Shown piece by piece: positions 1-6,261 of a stretch of 14,365 nt of DNA. Under the pieces are notes generated by a model that ran no database searches, was not told the DNA's origin, and saw only the letters and a list, made by a program, of their open reading frames with translations. The first letter of the stretch is position 1, and each line of letters begins with the position of its first letter. Source of the stretch: Deltaproteobacteria bacterium (GTDB taxonomy: Bacteria > Desulfobacterota > DSM-4660 > Desulfatiglandales > B25-G16); assembly GCA_018400255.1 (NCBI GenBank), contig JAGYMO010000168.1, positions 1 through 14,365 of the forward strand, written 5' to 3'. A program made the position numbers and the translations under genes.

Positions 1-24
1 CCTGTTAAATAGCTTGAGGTTGGA

Positions 25-282
25 GTGCACTATATTTACGTTCTACAAAGTATGAAAGATAACAACTTCTATATGGGGTATACAAAAAACCTCAAGCTAA
101 GATTTGAGCAGCACAATAAAGGTCAGGTCGAAGCTACAAAAAACCGACGTCCATTTAGGCTAATCTACTATGAGGCATGTCTCAACCAGAAGGACGCAAC
201 GAAACGGGAAAAGTATTTAAAGTCATACCACGGCAAGATGTTTTTAAGAAGGAGGATCAAACCTTGGCATGGGTGGTTATGA
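25..282 (+). CDS. Small GIY-YIG domain nuclease (UvrC N-terminal-like), altered C-terminus
   Basis: The 85-residue product is a stand-alone GIY-YIG domain, a metal-dependent single-strand nicking fold shared with UvrC and some homing endonucleases. The first strand carries Y3 and Y5 (YIY in place of GIY), and FYMGYT at residues 15-20 stands for YIG. R26 in LKLRFEQH is the usual catalytic arginine, followed by the RRPF-L-YYE block (41-50) and REKYLK (61-66). The start is a GTG with GAGG five bases upstream; no better start is visible. Family members normally end shortly after a GK-FL-K-RL block, which is present here at 70-78. The last residues (about 79-85, ending PWHGWL) do not look native, because the DNA there encodes an integrase remnant in another frame. 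The native stop appears to have been lost. The cellular role of these short proteins is unknown, and a mobile, selfish nature is possible. Confidence 0.8.
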   Translation: MHYIYVLQSMKDNNFYMGYTKNLKLRFEQHNKGQVEATKNRRPFRLIYYEACLNQKDATKREKYLKSYHGKMFLRRRIKPWHGWL

Positions 283-427
283 CCTTAAAACTGTTCAGGA
301 ACTTTTGGGCCACCGCAATATTGCCGCTACTTCGCGCTATGCGCATCTCAGCATGCTTCATAAAAAGAAGGCAGTGGATGGATTGTTTCAAAAGAAGAAA
401 GGAACTGATCATGACAGTCCCTCGTAA
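248..427 (+). pseudogene. C-terminal remnant of a tyrosine recombinase/integrase
   Basis: One frame, opened by a stop at 245-247 and closed by TAA at 425-427, encodes about 59 residues that read as the end of a phage-type integrase. They include SNLGMGGYDLKTVQELLGH followed by RNIAATSRYAHL and a lysine-rich tail. These are the last two catalytic boxes of the family: the histidine of LLGH and the nucleophilic tyrosine of RYAH. The first arginine, the lysine and the HxxR box should lie upstream, but that DNA is occupied by the GIY-YIG gene in a different frame. No start codon or ribosome-binding site suggests that the fragment is translated. It is a broken gene whose remaining end points toward the 3' end of the tRNA-Glu gene 83 bp away, a common arrangement for integrases at their attachment site. 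Confidence 0.8.
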
Positions 428-509
428 ATTTCAAAAACGAATGGTCACACTTTTCACCATACCAAGCAAGGTAAAAAGTTAGCTATATAGGATAATGTAT
501 TGTTTTTAC

Positions 510-585
510 TGGTAGTCCCAACGGGAGTCGAACCCGTGTTACTGGCGTGAGAGGCCAGCGTCCTAGACCACTAGACGATGGGACC
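510..585 (-). tRNA. tRNA-Glu (anticodon CUC)
   Basis: A 76-base cloverleaf can be folded on the minus strand. The acceptor strands GGTCCCA and TGGGACT pair with a G-U at position 1-72, the discriminator is A, and CCA is encoded. The anticodon stem CTGGC/GCCAG holds the loop CTCTCAC, giving anticodon CTC, which reads GAG. The T arm is ACGGG-TTCGACT-CCCGT. It lies 41 bp downstream of tRNA-Gln in the same direction and is probably on the same transcript. A cell with this tRNA should also carry the UUC isoacceptor elsewhere. Confidence 0.96.
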
Positions 586-626
586 ATTAAAATGCAGGTA
601 ACCCTGAAAAAGCGCAGAATAAATTC

Positions 627-700
627 TGGCTGGGGGACGAGGATTCGAACCTCGGTTAACAGGGCCAGAACCTGTCGTCTTGCCACTAAACGATCCCCCA
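627..700 (-). tRNA. tRNA-Gln (anticodon CUG)
   Basis: A 74-base cloverleaf on the minus strand has acceptor strands TGGGGGA and TCCCCCA, discriminator G and an encoded CCA. The anticodon stem ACAGG/CCTGT encloses the loop TTCTGGC, giving anticodon CTG, which reads CAG. The U1-A72 pair and G73 are the usual marks of bacterial tRNA-Gln. The T arm has the standard GGTTCGAATCC core. It is the first gene of a two-tRNA unit with tRNA-Glu. Confidence 0.96.
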
Positions 701-711
701 AATTTTTGTAT

Positions 712-740
712 AGTTTTCTCGATTAGGCCTTTAATGTCAA
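712..740 (-). promoter_or_regulatory. Probable promoter of the tRNA-Gln/tRNA-Glu unit
   Basis: On the minus strand a perfect TTGACA -35 hexamer (735-740) is followed after exactly 17 bases by AAAACT (712-717) as a weak -10. A stronger-looking TATACA lies 5 bases further on, but at a 22-base spacing, which is too long. Either way initiation would fall within about 15 bases of the tRNA-Gln 5' end. The -35 box is clear; the -10 choice is uncertain. Confidence 0.5.
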
Positions 741-831
741 GAAAAATATTCTATTGTCGCTAATATTCAGAATAAAAATTCAAAAAGCATTTTACTCAAT
801 AAAAATTTTTACCCTTGAATAACGCTATTAG

Positions 832-2358
832 CTATGTATTTTTCGAGCTTCTCTTAACATATTCGAGCCTGTTCAGTCCATTTATATAGGCCTTTGCGCT
901 TGCGGTTATTATATCAGGGTCAGCGCCCTTGCCGAGGACTACAAAATCGCCTTCCTTGAGTTTAACCATAACCTCGCCCTGGGCATCCATTCCCCCTGTA
1001 ATGGAGTCCACTGAAAAATGAATAAGAACGGATTTAGTTTTTGCCATTTTTGCAATGGTATTAAACGTTGCGTCAATAGGGCCTACACCAAACCCTGCGC
1101 TTTGTTCAACACGGCCATCTATGGCCATTTTCACCGTAGCGGTTGGCACCGCCGCTGTGCCGCTTATTACATTTAGATATTCAAGCTTGTAGATATCCGG
1201 CGTCCTCAGAAATTCCTCCGCTATAATTGCCTCAATATCGTCATCTAATATCTCCTTTCTCTTATCGGCGAGTGTCTTGAACCGCTTAAAAAGACTTTCC
1301 AGCTCCTCATCTTTTAATTCATAGCCAAGCTTTGCAATTTTTTCTTTCAGGGCATGTCTGCCTGAGTGTTTGCCAAGTATAATCCGGCTACTTGAAAGAC
1401 CAATCGTCTCAGGCTTCATAATCTCATAGGTTATAGGGGCCTTAAGTATGCCGTCTTGATGAATCCCTGCCTCGTGGGAAAATGCGTTTGAGCCTACTAT
1501 TGCCTTGTTTGGCTGAACTACTATTCCTGTTATAAGTGATGTCAGACGGCTTGCAGGGTGAATTTCATTTGTTTTAATACCAGTTGTAAGGTCAAAATGC
1601 CCTTTCCTCGTATAAATACCCATAACCACTTCCTCAAGCGATGTATTGCCTGCCCTTTCACCTATTCCATTGATAGTTACCTCCACCTGCCTTGCCCCTG
1701 CCTTAATGGCCGCCAATGTATTTGCAGTTGCCAGGCCAAGGTCATTGTGGCAGTGAACGCTCATTACAGCATTACCTATATTAGGGGTGTGCTTCATGAT
1801 ATAGCCCACAAGTTGAGAAAATTCATCAGGCATTGCGTAGCCTACAGTGTCAGGCAGGTTTACTGTTTTTGCGCCCGCGTCAATGGCTAGCTCAAAGATA
1901 TCACACAGGAATTCTTTATCGCTTCTGGACCCATCCTCTGCGGAGAATTCAATGTCAGAGAAAAACTTTCCGGCGTATTGTATTGCGTCAACCGTGGCCT
2001 TTTTAACCTGGTCCTTGGTCAGTTTAAGTTTATGCACAAGGTGTATATCAGATGTAGCAATAAATATATTTATTCGTGGTCTATTGGAATTTTTTAAGGC
2101 ACGCCATGCAGAATCAATATCTTCTCTTGTTGTTCTTGCAAGGGCTGCGATCTTGGGGCCCTTAACCTTCTCAGAAATCATTTGAACCGCCTCACGATCA
2201 CCTCTGGAGGCAGAAGGAAACCCGGCCTCAATTACATCCACACCTAATTTTTCAAGCTGAATTGCAAGCCTCAATTTCTCTTCAGCATTCATACTGGCAC
2301 CAGGTGACTGTTCCCCATCCCTGAGGGTAGTATCAAATATGATAATTCGTTCTGACAT
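832..2358 (-). CDS. leuA: 2-Isopropylmalate synthase
   Basis: This cytoplasmic enzyme condenses acetyl-CoA with 2-oxoisovalerate to give 2-isopropylmalate, the committed step of leucine synthesis. The 508-residue length fits the bacterial LeuA form of about 500-520. The TIM-barrel catalytic half opens with FDTTLRDGEQSPG (8-20), including the catalytic R13 and metal ligand D14. It continues with the HCHND metal-binding box (202-206) and GIGERAGNTSLEE (231-243). The C-terminal third is the LeuA regulatory domain, with GFGVGPIDATFNTI typical of the leucine-feedback region; this and the TSDIHLVHKL segment favour LeuA over citramalate or homocitrate synthase. The ATG has AGGAG about 9 bases upstream. 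The gene stands alone in its transcript, behind a leucine-rich leader and terminator, which indicates control by leucyl-tRNA supply. The tRNA genes downstream have their own promoter. Confidence 0.97.
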   Translation of the reverse strand: MSERIIIFDTTLRDGEQSPGASMNAEEKLRLAIQLEKLGVDVIEAGFPSASRGDREAVQMISEKVKGPKIAALARTTREDIDSAWRALKNSNRPRINIFIATSDIHLVHKLKLTKDQVKKATVDAIQYAGKFFSDIEFSAEDGSRSDKEFLCDIFELAIDAGAKTVNLPDTVGYAMPDEFSQLVGYIMKHTPNIGNAVMSVHCHNDLGLATANTLAAIKAGARQVEVTINGIGERAGNTSLEEVVMGIYTRKGHFDLTTGIKTNEIHPASRLTSLITGIVVQPNKAIVGSNAFSHEAGIHQDGILKAPITYEIMKPETIGLSSSRIILGKHSGRHALKEKIAKLGYELKDEELESLFKRFKTLADKRKEILDDDIEAIIAEEFLRTPDIYKLEYLNVISGTAAVPTATVKMAIDGRVEQSAGFGVGPIDATFNTIAKMAKTKSVLIHFSVDSITGGMDAQGEVMVKLKEGDFVVLGKGADPDIITASAKAYINGLNRLEYVKRSSKNT

Positions 2359-2473
2359 ACTATGATCTCCTCATGTTAGATATATATAGGCTACAATAAG
2401 GTAGCTTAAAAACATTACATAAAAACCTTAGCTCCCTGATAGACAATTTGTTTAATGCGGCTCAAAGATTATC

Positions 2474-2515
2474 AAAAAAAAATCCGTCACCAGGGGAGGC
2501 CTGATAACGGATTTT
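2474..2515 (-). terminator. Attenuator terminator hairpin in the leuA leader
   Basis: On the minus strand AAAATCCGTTATCAGG (2500-2515) pairs over 16 bp, with two G-U pairs, with CCTGGTGACGGATTTT (2479-2494). The loop is CCTCC and a run of nine U follows (2474-2482). This is a textbook intrinsic terminator, but it lies 115 bp upstream of the leuA start and just after a leucine-rich leader reading frame. It would therefore stop transcription before leuA unless prevented from folding. Confidence 0.88.
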
Positions 2516-2553
2516 ATATTGTATTTATAAGGTTTGTTACATTACCAGGCCTC
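2496..2553 (-). promoter_or_regulatory. leuA antiterminator, alternative to the terminator
   Basis: On the minus strand GAGGCCTGGTAAT (2541-2553) can pair along its full 13 bases, with two G-U pairs, with GTTATCAGGCCTC (2496-2508). The second arm is the ascending side of the terminator stem, so the two structures exclude each other. The first arm is the end of the leader peptide frame, from its codon 34 to codon 38. A ribosome reaching the stop would cover it and allow termination, whereas one stalled at the leucine cluster would leave it free. A third fold, GCCTGC (2563-2568) with GCGAGGC (2549-2555) and one bulge, could act as the protector hairpin. Confidence 0.8.
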
Positions 2554-2653
2554 GCAATTTAAGCAGGCATAGCAAAAGTATAGGTAGCAAGAAAAGTAGA
2601 TTTAAAACGGTTGCCTGTGTAACGAATATGATGTGTTTACTTATAGTATTCAT
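2537..2653 (-). CDS. leuL: Leucine-rich leader peptide of the leuA attenuator
   Basis: A 38-codon frame starts at ATG 2653 and ends at TAA 2537-2539. Twelve of its residues are leucine, all from position 17 onward. The core NLLFLLPILLLCLLKL is followed by RGLVM and the stop. Five of the six leucine codons occur (TTA, TTG, CTA, CTT and CTG). The frame lies between a strong promoter and an antiterminator/terminator pair, immediately upstream of leuA. Its last five codons contain the first antiterminator arm. These features match the classical leader peptides of amino-acid attenuators, where ribosome stalling senses charged leucyl-tRNA. The ribosome-binding site is weak (ACGGG directly before the ATG), and no other in-frame start exists. 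A hydrophobic membrane peptide is the alternative reading, but the coupled RNA folds make attenuation much more likely. Confidence 0.82.
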   Translation of the reverse strand: MNTISKHIIFVTQATVLNLLFLLPILLLCLLKLRGLVM

Positions 2654-2751
2654 TGCCCGTTGATAATAACCCTGAATTTCGTGTTCACAAAATCACAAAG
2701 GATTGATGAGCGCGAATAAAACAATTTTCGTACTCCCTGAGTATTGAGAAA

Positions 2752-2780
2752 ACTCTAAATTTTTAATAAAAAATTGTCAA
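2752..2780 (-). promoter_or_regulatory. Sigma-70 type promoter of the leuL-leuA transcript
   Basis: On the minus strand a consensus TTGACA (2775-2780) is separated by 17 bases from TAGAGT (2752-2757). The spacer is strongly AT-rich. Initiation near 2745 would give about 90 bases before the leader ATG and a leader of roughly 390 bases before leuA. The position agrees with the attenuator model. Confidence 0.7.
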
Positions 2781-2984
2781 GCCTTTTATACTCATTTTTT
2801 TATCCGCAAGAAGGCCCCTCATCCGGGCATAGGAATACACACACGCTTTAGCTCTCTTTATTTTAAAATGCACTAAAAGCGCCAAATTTATGTTTGATAA
2901 CCTCATTTGGACCCAGGTAGAATCCTGCCCATAATCCAATCTGTTTAGCACGGAGGTGCTACTATTTTCCCTGTATTAAGTTTT
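2781..2984 (-). other. Intergenic stretch upstream of the leuA promoter
   Basis: No convincing gene is visible between the leuA promoter and the end of the cysteine-rich protein gene; together with 2654-2780 the non-coding stretch is about 330 bases. The only clear structure is a perfect 6-bp hairpin, TAGCAC-GGAG-GTGCTA (2946-2961), 24 bases beyond the stop of the upstream minus-strand gene. It has no U tract, so it is at best a weak terminator or processing site for that gene. Confidence 0.4.
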
Positions 2985-3260
2985 TTATTGGGATCTCTTT
3001 GAGGCCTTGATGGGATTTACTTTGTTTACTGCCTTCTTTGCTTCTGCCTGTATGTGTGTAGCCATGTTACAGGAGCCGTTTTTCCATTTGCTTGCGGGGT
3101 CTGGAAAAATCATGCAGTATTTTTCGGAGAGGTATTCTATTACTCTCTGGCAGCCTTCACATTTATCAATGATTGGATGACAACTGCCGCCAACAAACTG
3201 GCATCCATTCTTGCCCATAAAAATGCATTCCGAACCGTTTCTTACTGTTGTACAAACCAT
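2985..3260 (-). CDS. PxxKW family cysteine-rich protein
   Basis: From the ATG at 3260 the product has 91 residues and eight cysteines at 3, 12, 20, 27, 34, 37, 49 and 64, with a CEGC pair at 34-37. The sequence PDPASKW (53-59) carries the PxxKW signature, followed by a conserved-looking NGSCNMATH and the tail KVNPIKASKR. I recognise this as the PxxKW cysteine-rich family, known mainly from Desulfobacterota; its function is not known. The cysteine pattern suggests a metal or iron-sulphur site, but that is inference. No signal peptide or membrane segment is present. The frame is open further upstream to an ATG at 3323, but the family begins at MVCTTVRNG, and AAAGGA lies about 10 bases before that codon, so the shorter start was chosen. 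The gene is divergent from the DUF3786 gene. Confidence 0.88.
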   Translation of the reverse strand: MVCTTVRNGSECIFMGKNGCQFVGGSCHPIIDKCEGCQRVIEYLSEKYCMIFPDPASKWKNGSCNMATHIQAEAKKAVNKVNPIKASKRSQ

Positions 3261-3332
3261 GATAACCACATCCTTTCTTTTAAATTGTGTTAGAAATGTA
3301 AGTACCCGCGTAGAATTTTTCAAGACATTTAT

Positions 3333-3378
3333 TTTATAACGGGATTTTTCTTATGCCTCAAGTTCCTTTCCTTGTCAA
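3333..3378 (-). promoter_or_regulatory. Candidate promoter(s) of the PxxKW gene
   Basis: Two overlapping sigma-70-like matches occur on the minus strand. The first is TTGACA (3373-3378), 17 bases, CATAAG (3350-3355). The second is TTGAGG (3356-3361), 17 bases, TATAAA (3333-3338). Both would start transcription within about 90 bases of the chosen ATG. I cannot say which is used. Confidence 0.4.
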
Positions 3379-3471
3379 TAAAAAATATTTAATACTTTAA
3401 ATATAATTGACTTTTAATTGTGCTTTAATTAACTTTAAATATTTAGCCAACATTTATGTACGAGGAGATAA

Positions 3472-4104
3472 ATGCCAAGAGTAGATGACTATAAAAAGGC
3501 CTTAGAGCTTGGGCAAGAGGAAATACGTAACCACAATCCACTGCACCTGTGCCGGTTAAGTGGCGCTCAGTTCGTGGAAAACAAAAATGGGTCAGCCCTT
3601 ATAAAAATTATGTTTCTAAACCGTATGGTAACTATTAGCTGGCCTGATATTACTTTCACTCAGGAAAGCAACGAGGAGATGCCCATAAAGGAAAAAATAT
3701 TGATACTGCACTACCTGAACAGGGCCAAGAATGAGGAGCTTACAGGACAACTTATTGCCTATCAGGAGATACCCTCAGCAAGGTTTTACCTTAGCTCGTT
3801 TAACGCGAGATCAAAAGACCCTTTTGTTAACGCCTTTGGCGAAAATCCAGATAAGTTGCCAGGGATTGCAGAGGAGCTTTTCTCTGCAAAAGGGGCATCT
3901 CTTGGGGATGTATCCGTTACTGTTAATGCATTTCCAAAGGTGCCGGTAACGTTTGTACTATGGAGAGGGGATGAAGAATTCCCGTCCAATGGGACAATCC
4001 TGTTTGATAGTTCAATTAAAAACGAGCTCCTCTCCGCCGAAGACATATCCGAATTGGTCAGCATGATTGTCTATCCCTTAATAGGACGGGCAAAGAAGTC
4101 CTAA
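3472..4104 (+). CDS. DUF3786 protein, function unknown
   Basis: The 210-residue soluble protein matches the DUF3786 family along its length. It has an N-terminal segment ending in ISWPDITF (55-62), a central ILILHYL (76-82), a FYLSSFNARSKDPFVNAFG block (105-123), and the strongly conserved-looking C-terminal part with VPVTFVLWRGDEEFP (157-171) and ILFDSSI (176-182). No catalytic motif, cysteine cluster or signal peptide stands out. The ATG follows a strong GAGGAG. It is the first gene of a plus-strand run, followed after 74 bp by a CooC-type nickel ATPase. In anaerobes this family is often found near CO dehydrogenase, corrinoid or acetyl-CoA pathway genes, as far as I recall. The neighbour here supports a link to that pathway, but no activity can be named. 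Confidence 0.9.
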   Translation: MPRVDDYKKALELGQEEIRNHNPLHLCRLSGAQFVENKNGSALIKIMFLNRMVTISWPDITFTQESNEEMPIKEKILILHYLNRAKNEELTGQLIAYQEIPSARFYLSSFNARSKDPFVNAFGENPDKLPGIAEELFSAKGASLGDVSVTVNAFPKVPVTFVLWRGDEEFPSNGTILFDSSIKNELLSAEDISELVSMIVYPLIGRAKKS

Positions 4105-4125
4105 GGGCAAAAACGTGGATTTACC

Positions 4126-4148
4126 TCTGTCTTCTTTAAAGAAACAGA
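4126..4148 (+). other. Hairpin between the DUF3786 gene and cooC
   Basis: TCTGT-C-TTCT (4126-4135) pairs with AGAA-ACAGA (4140-4148), a 9-bp stem with one bulged C and loop TTAA. It is followed by TATCTTTT. The stem is AT-rich and the U tract short, so it could be a leaky terminator or an mRNA processing structure that separates expression of the two genes. Confidence 0.35.
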
Positions 4149-4178
4149 TATCTTTTAAATAGTGAAAGGATTTTTATT

Positions 4179-4946
4179 ATGAAGATCGCAATTAGTGGAA
4201 AGGGCGGTGTTGGAAAAACAACATTTGCGGCCTTTCTCATAAAGTCTCTTCAAAAATCAGGGAAAAAGGTGCTGGCTATTGATGCCGACCCAGATGCAAA
4301 TTTAGCCCAGGCATTAGGGGCAAACAATGCATCTGAGATAACACCTATTTCTAAAATGAAATCCCTTATTGAGGAGAGAACAGACTCAAAGATGGGGACC
4401 ATGGGTGGTTTTTTCAAAATAAACCCTAAGGTCAGTGATTTACCAGAAAAACTTTCTGTGGATGCAGATGGTGTAAAATTAATGGTCCTGGGAGGGGTTA
4501 AGGCAGCGGAAGGTGGCTGTATTTGCCCTGAAAGCGTTCTTTTAAAGGTACTGGTTACCCACTTAATACTGTTCAGGGATGAGGTTATAGTTCTGGATAT
4601 GGAGGCAGGCTTAGAGCATTTGGGCAGGGGAACTGCAAGGGCGGTTGATAAGATGATCGTCGTTGTCGAGCCCGGAAGAAGAAGCATAGAAACTGCAAAC
4701 GAGATAAAGAGGTTGTCCGAACAGCTTGGAATAAAAAATCTACTTATTGTTGGAAATAAGATCAGGTCTGAGAAAGACAAGGATTTTCTCCTTAAAAACA
4801 TGAAAGATTTTAATTTCTTGGGGTTTCTGCCATTTAATGATAGCATTATCGAGGCGGATCTCAGTGACAGGCCTCCTTATGAACTAAATACAAGTGGATT
4901 GGAGGCAGTTTCTCAGATGATCCAGCACAATTTCATGGACAATTAA
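4179..4946 (+). CDS. cooC: CooC-type nickel-insertion ATPase for CO dehydrogenase
   Basis: The 255-residue protein belongs to the MinD/SIMIBI P-loop ATPases and to their CooC/AcsF branch, which load nickel into CO dehydrogenase (C-cluster) or acetyl-CoA synthase. It opens with the deviant Walker A GKGGVGKTT (7-15), followed by the switch-like AIDADPDAN (33-41). The CIC motif (C114, C116) is the metal-binding CxC of CooC, which bridges the dimer. LDMEAGLEHLGRGT (139-152) is the family's Walker B-region signature, and VVVEPGRRSIETA follows. Length and motifs are complete. The CxC pair rules out MinD, ParA and NifH. The ATG follows GAAAGGA. No CODH gene is in this window, so the target enzyme must be encoded elsewhere. 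serC starts 15 bp after the stop. Confidence 0.93.
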   Translation: MKIAISGKGGVGKTTFAAFLIKSLQKSGKKVLAIDADPDANLAQALGANNASEITPISKMKSLIEERTDSKMGTMGGFFKINPKVSDLPEKLSVDADGVKLMVLGGVKAAEGGCICPESVLLKVLVTHLILFRDEVIVLDMEAGLEHLGRGTARAVDKMIVVVEPGRRSIETANEIKRLSEQLGIKNLLIVGNKIRSEKDKDFLLKNMKDFNFLGFLPFNDSIIEADLSDRPPYELNTSGLEAVSQMIQHNFMDN

Positions 4947-4961
4947 AGAGAGGATTTTGTT

Positions 4962-6047
4962 ATGGAGGAAAGGGTACATAATTTCAATGCTGGACCTGCG
5001 GCGCTGCCCCTGGAAGTCTTGGAAGAAATACGAAATAGCTTTCTTAACTTTAAGGGAACCGGCATGTCGATTATCGAGACGAGCCATCGTGCCGTGGCAT
5101 TTGATGAGGTTATAAATGATGCAGTTGAAAGGACGAAACGACTATTGAAGTTAGGAGATGAGTTTAGTGTGCTCTTTATACAAGGAGGCGCAAGCCACCA
5201 GTTTTGTATGATACCAATGAATCTTTCCCTGCCGAACAAACCGTTGGATTATATAAATACCGGAACCTGGTCTACCAAGGCTATTAAGGAGGCAAGAATT
5301 CAGGTAGAGGATGTAAGGGTTATTGCCTCGTCAGAGGATAAAAATTTCTCTTACCTGCCTTCAGGCTTTACAGTAGATAAAGATGCATCCTTTTTGCATT
5401 TTACATCAAATAACACCATAAAGGGAACCCAGTGGAAAAAATATCCTGACGGAGGGGATGTACCCCTTATCTGTGACATGTCATCGGATTTTATGAGCCA
5501 CCCTGTTGATACCCGCCCATTTGGGCTCATTTACGCGGGGGCGCAGAAAAACCTTGGACCCGCAGGTGTCGCACTGGTTATAATTAGGGACGATATGCTA
5601 AAGAGAATCCCGAACAATCTTCCCACCATACTAAGCTATGCTACCTATAAAGATAATGACTCGTTGTTTAATACACCGCCGACGTTTGCCATATATGTGA
5701 TAGATTTAGTCCTTACCTGGCTGGAGGATACAATAGGCGGGCTGGAAGAGATGGAGAGGATAAATAAGGAAAAGGCGTCTTTGTTATATGAGGTAATAGA
5801 TGAAAGCAAGATATTCAAGGGCACTACGGATAGTAGTTGCAGATCTATGATGAACGCCACCTTCCGTCTAACAGATGAGGAATTAGAGAAAAATTTTTTG
5901 TCAGACGCAATGAAGAATGGCTTTGTTGGTGTTAAGGGTCATAAATCTGTTGGGGGATGCAGGGCATCCATTTATAATGCAGTAACAATAGAGAGTGTAA
6001 AAAGCCTGGCAAATTTTATGAAGGAATTTGAAAGCGCTAACACGTAA
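4962..6047 (+). CDS. serC: Phosphoserine aminotransferase
   Basis: This PLP enzyme converts 3-phosphohydroxypyruvate and glutamate to O-phosphoserine and 2-oxoglutarate in serine synthesis; some homologues also serve pyridoxal phosphate synthesis. The 361 residues match the family length of about 360. Visible signatures are NFNAGPAALP (7-16), GTGMSIIETSHR (32-43), the cofactor phosphate-binding GGASHQF (75-81), TGTWSTKA (100-107), CDMSSDFMSHP (171-181) and AGAQKNLGPAG (192-202), in which K196 should form the Schiff base. The C-terminal GHKSVGGCRASIYNA holds the substrate-phosphate binding region. The ATG follows GAGAGGA. The 15-bp gap after cooC suggests a shared transcript, although no functional link between the two is obvious. 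Confidence 0.96.
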   Translation: MEERVHNFNAGPAALPLEVLEEIRNSFLNFKGTGMSIIETSHRAVAFDEVINDAVERTKRLLKLGDEFSVLFIQGGASHQFCMIPMNLSLPNKPLDYINTGTWSTKAIKEARIQVEDVRVIASSEDKNFSYLPSGFTVDKDASFLHFTSNNTIKGTQWKKYPDGGDVPLICDMSSDFMSHPVDTRPFGLIYAGAQKNLGPAGVALVIIRDDMLKRIPNNLPTILSYATYKDNDSLFNTPPTFAIYVIDLVLTWLEDTIGGLEEMERINKEKASLLYEVIDESKIFKGTTDSSCRSMMNATFRLTDEELEKNFLSDAMKNGFVGVKGHKSVGGCRASIYNAVTIESVKSLANFMKEFESANT

Positions 6048-6261
6048 GGCTTCACGTGAACTTTCATCCCTGCAGTCAGAAGGGTATATCGCTTAAGGAT
6101 AGGGCATCTGCATCCTACTTTTATGGGTACATTTCATTATACAAAGTGATAATGAGAACTTGCAACAAAACCAGTATCATATTGCGGGCTCTCTTCAAAG
6201 GGTATTATTTATTTTAGAAATCGCCTTATTTTTTTAATAGGGCTTTAAGTCTGCGAGTTAT

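Noticed and set aside
177..482. Open frame of 101 codons on the plus strand
   Set aside because: It overlaps the GIY-YIG gene and the integrase remnant in a third frame and resembles nothing. The integrase-like residues are in a different frame.
483..701. Open frame of 72 codons on the minus strand
   Set aside because: It runs straight through both tRNA genes and has no protein-like features; the tRNAs explain the sequence.
2654..2692. Second small frame (GTG start, ending in TGA that overlaps the leader ATG)
   Set aside because: Only 12 codons, with no ribosome-binding site and no enriched amino acid. The ATGA overlap may be chance.
2359..2780. T-box riboswitch for leucine upstream of leuA
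   Set aside because: The conserved T-box antiterminator sequence (GGTGG-ACCGCG type) is not present. The leucine-rich reading frame overlapping the antiterminator arm fits translation-coupled attenuation instead.
2763..2951. Open frame of 62 codons on the minus strand between the PxxKW gene and leuA
   Set aside because: No recognisable motif or good ribosome-binding site, and its 3' end contains the -35 box of the leuA promoter, so it is unlikely to be a gene.
6048..6261. Promoter or terminator between serC and xseA
   Set aside because: A CACGT/ACGTG repeat and scattered AT-rich hexamers are present, but no stem has a U tract and no -35/-10 pair has acceptable spacing.
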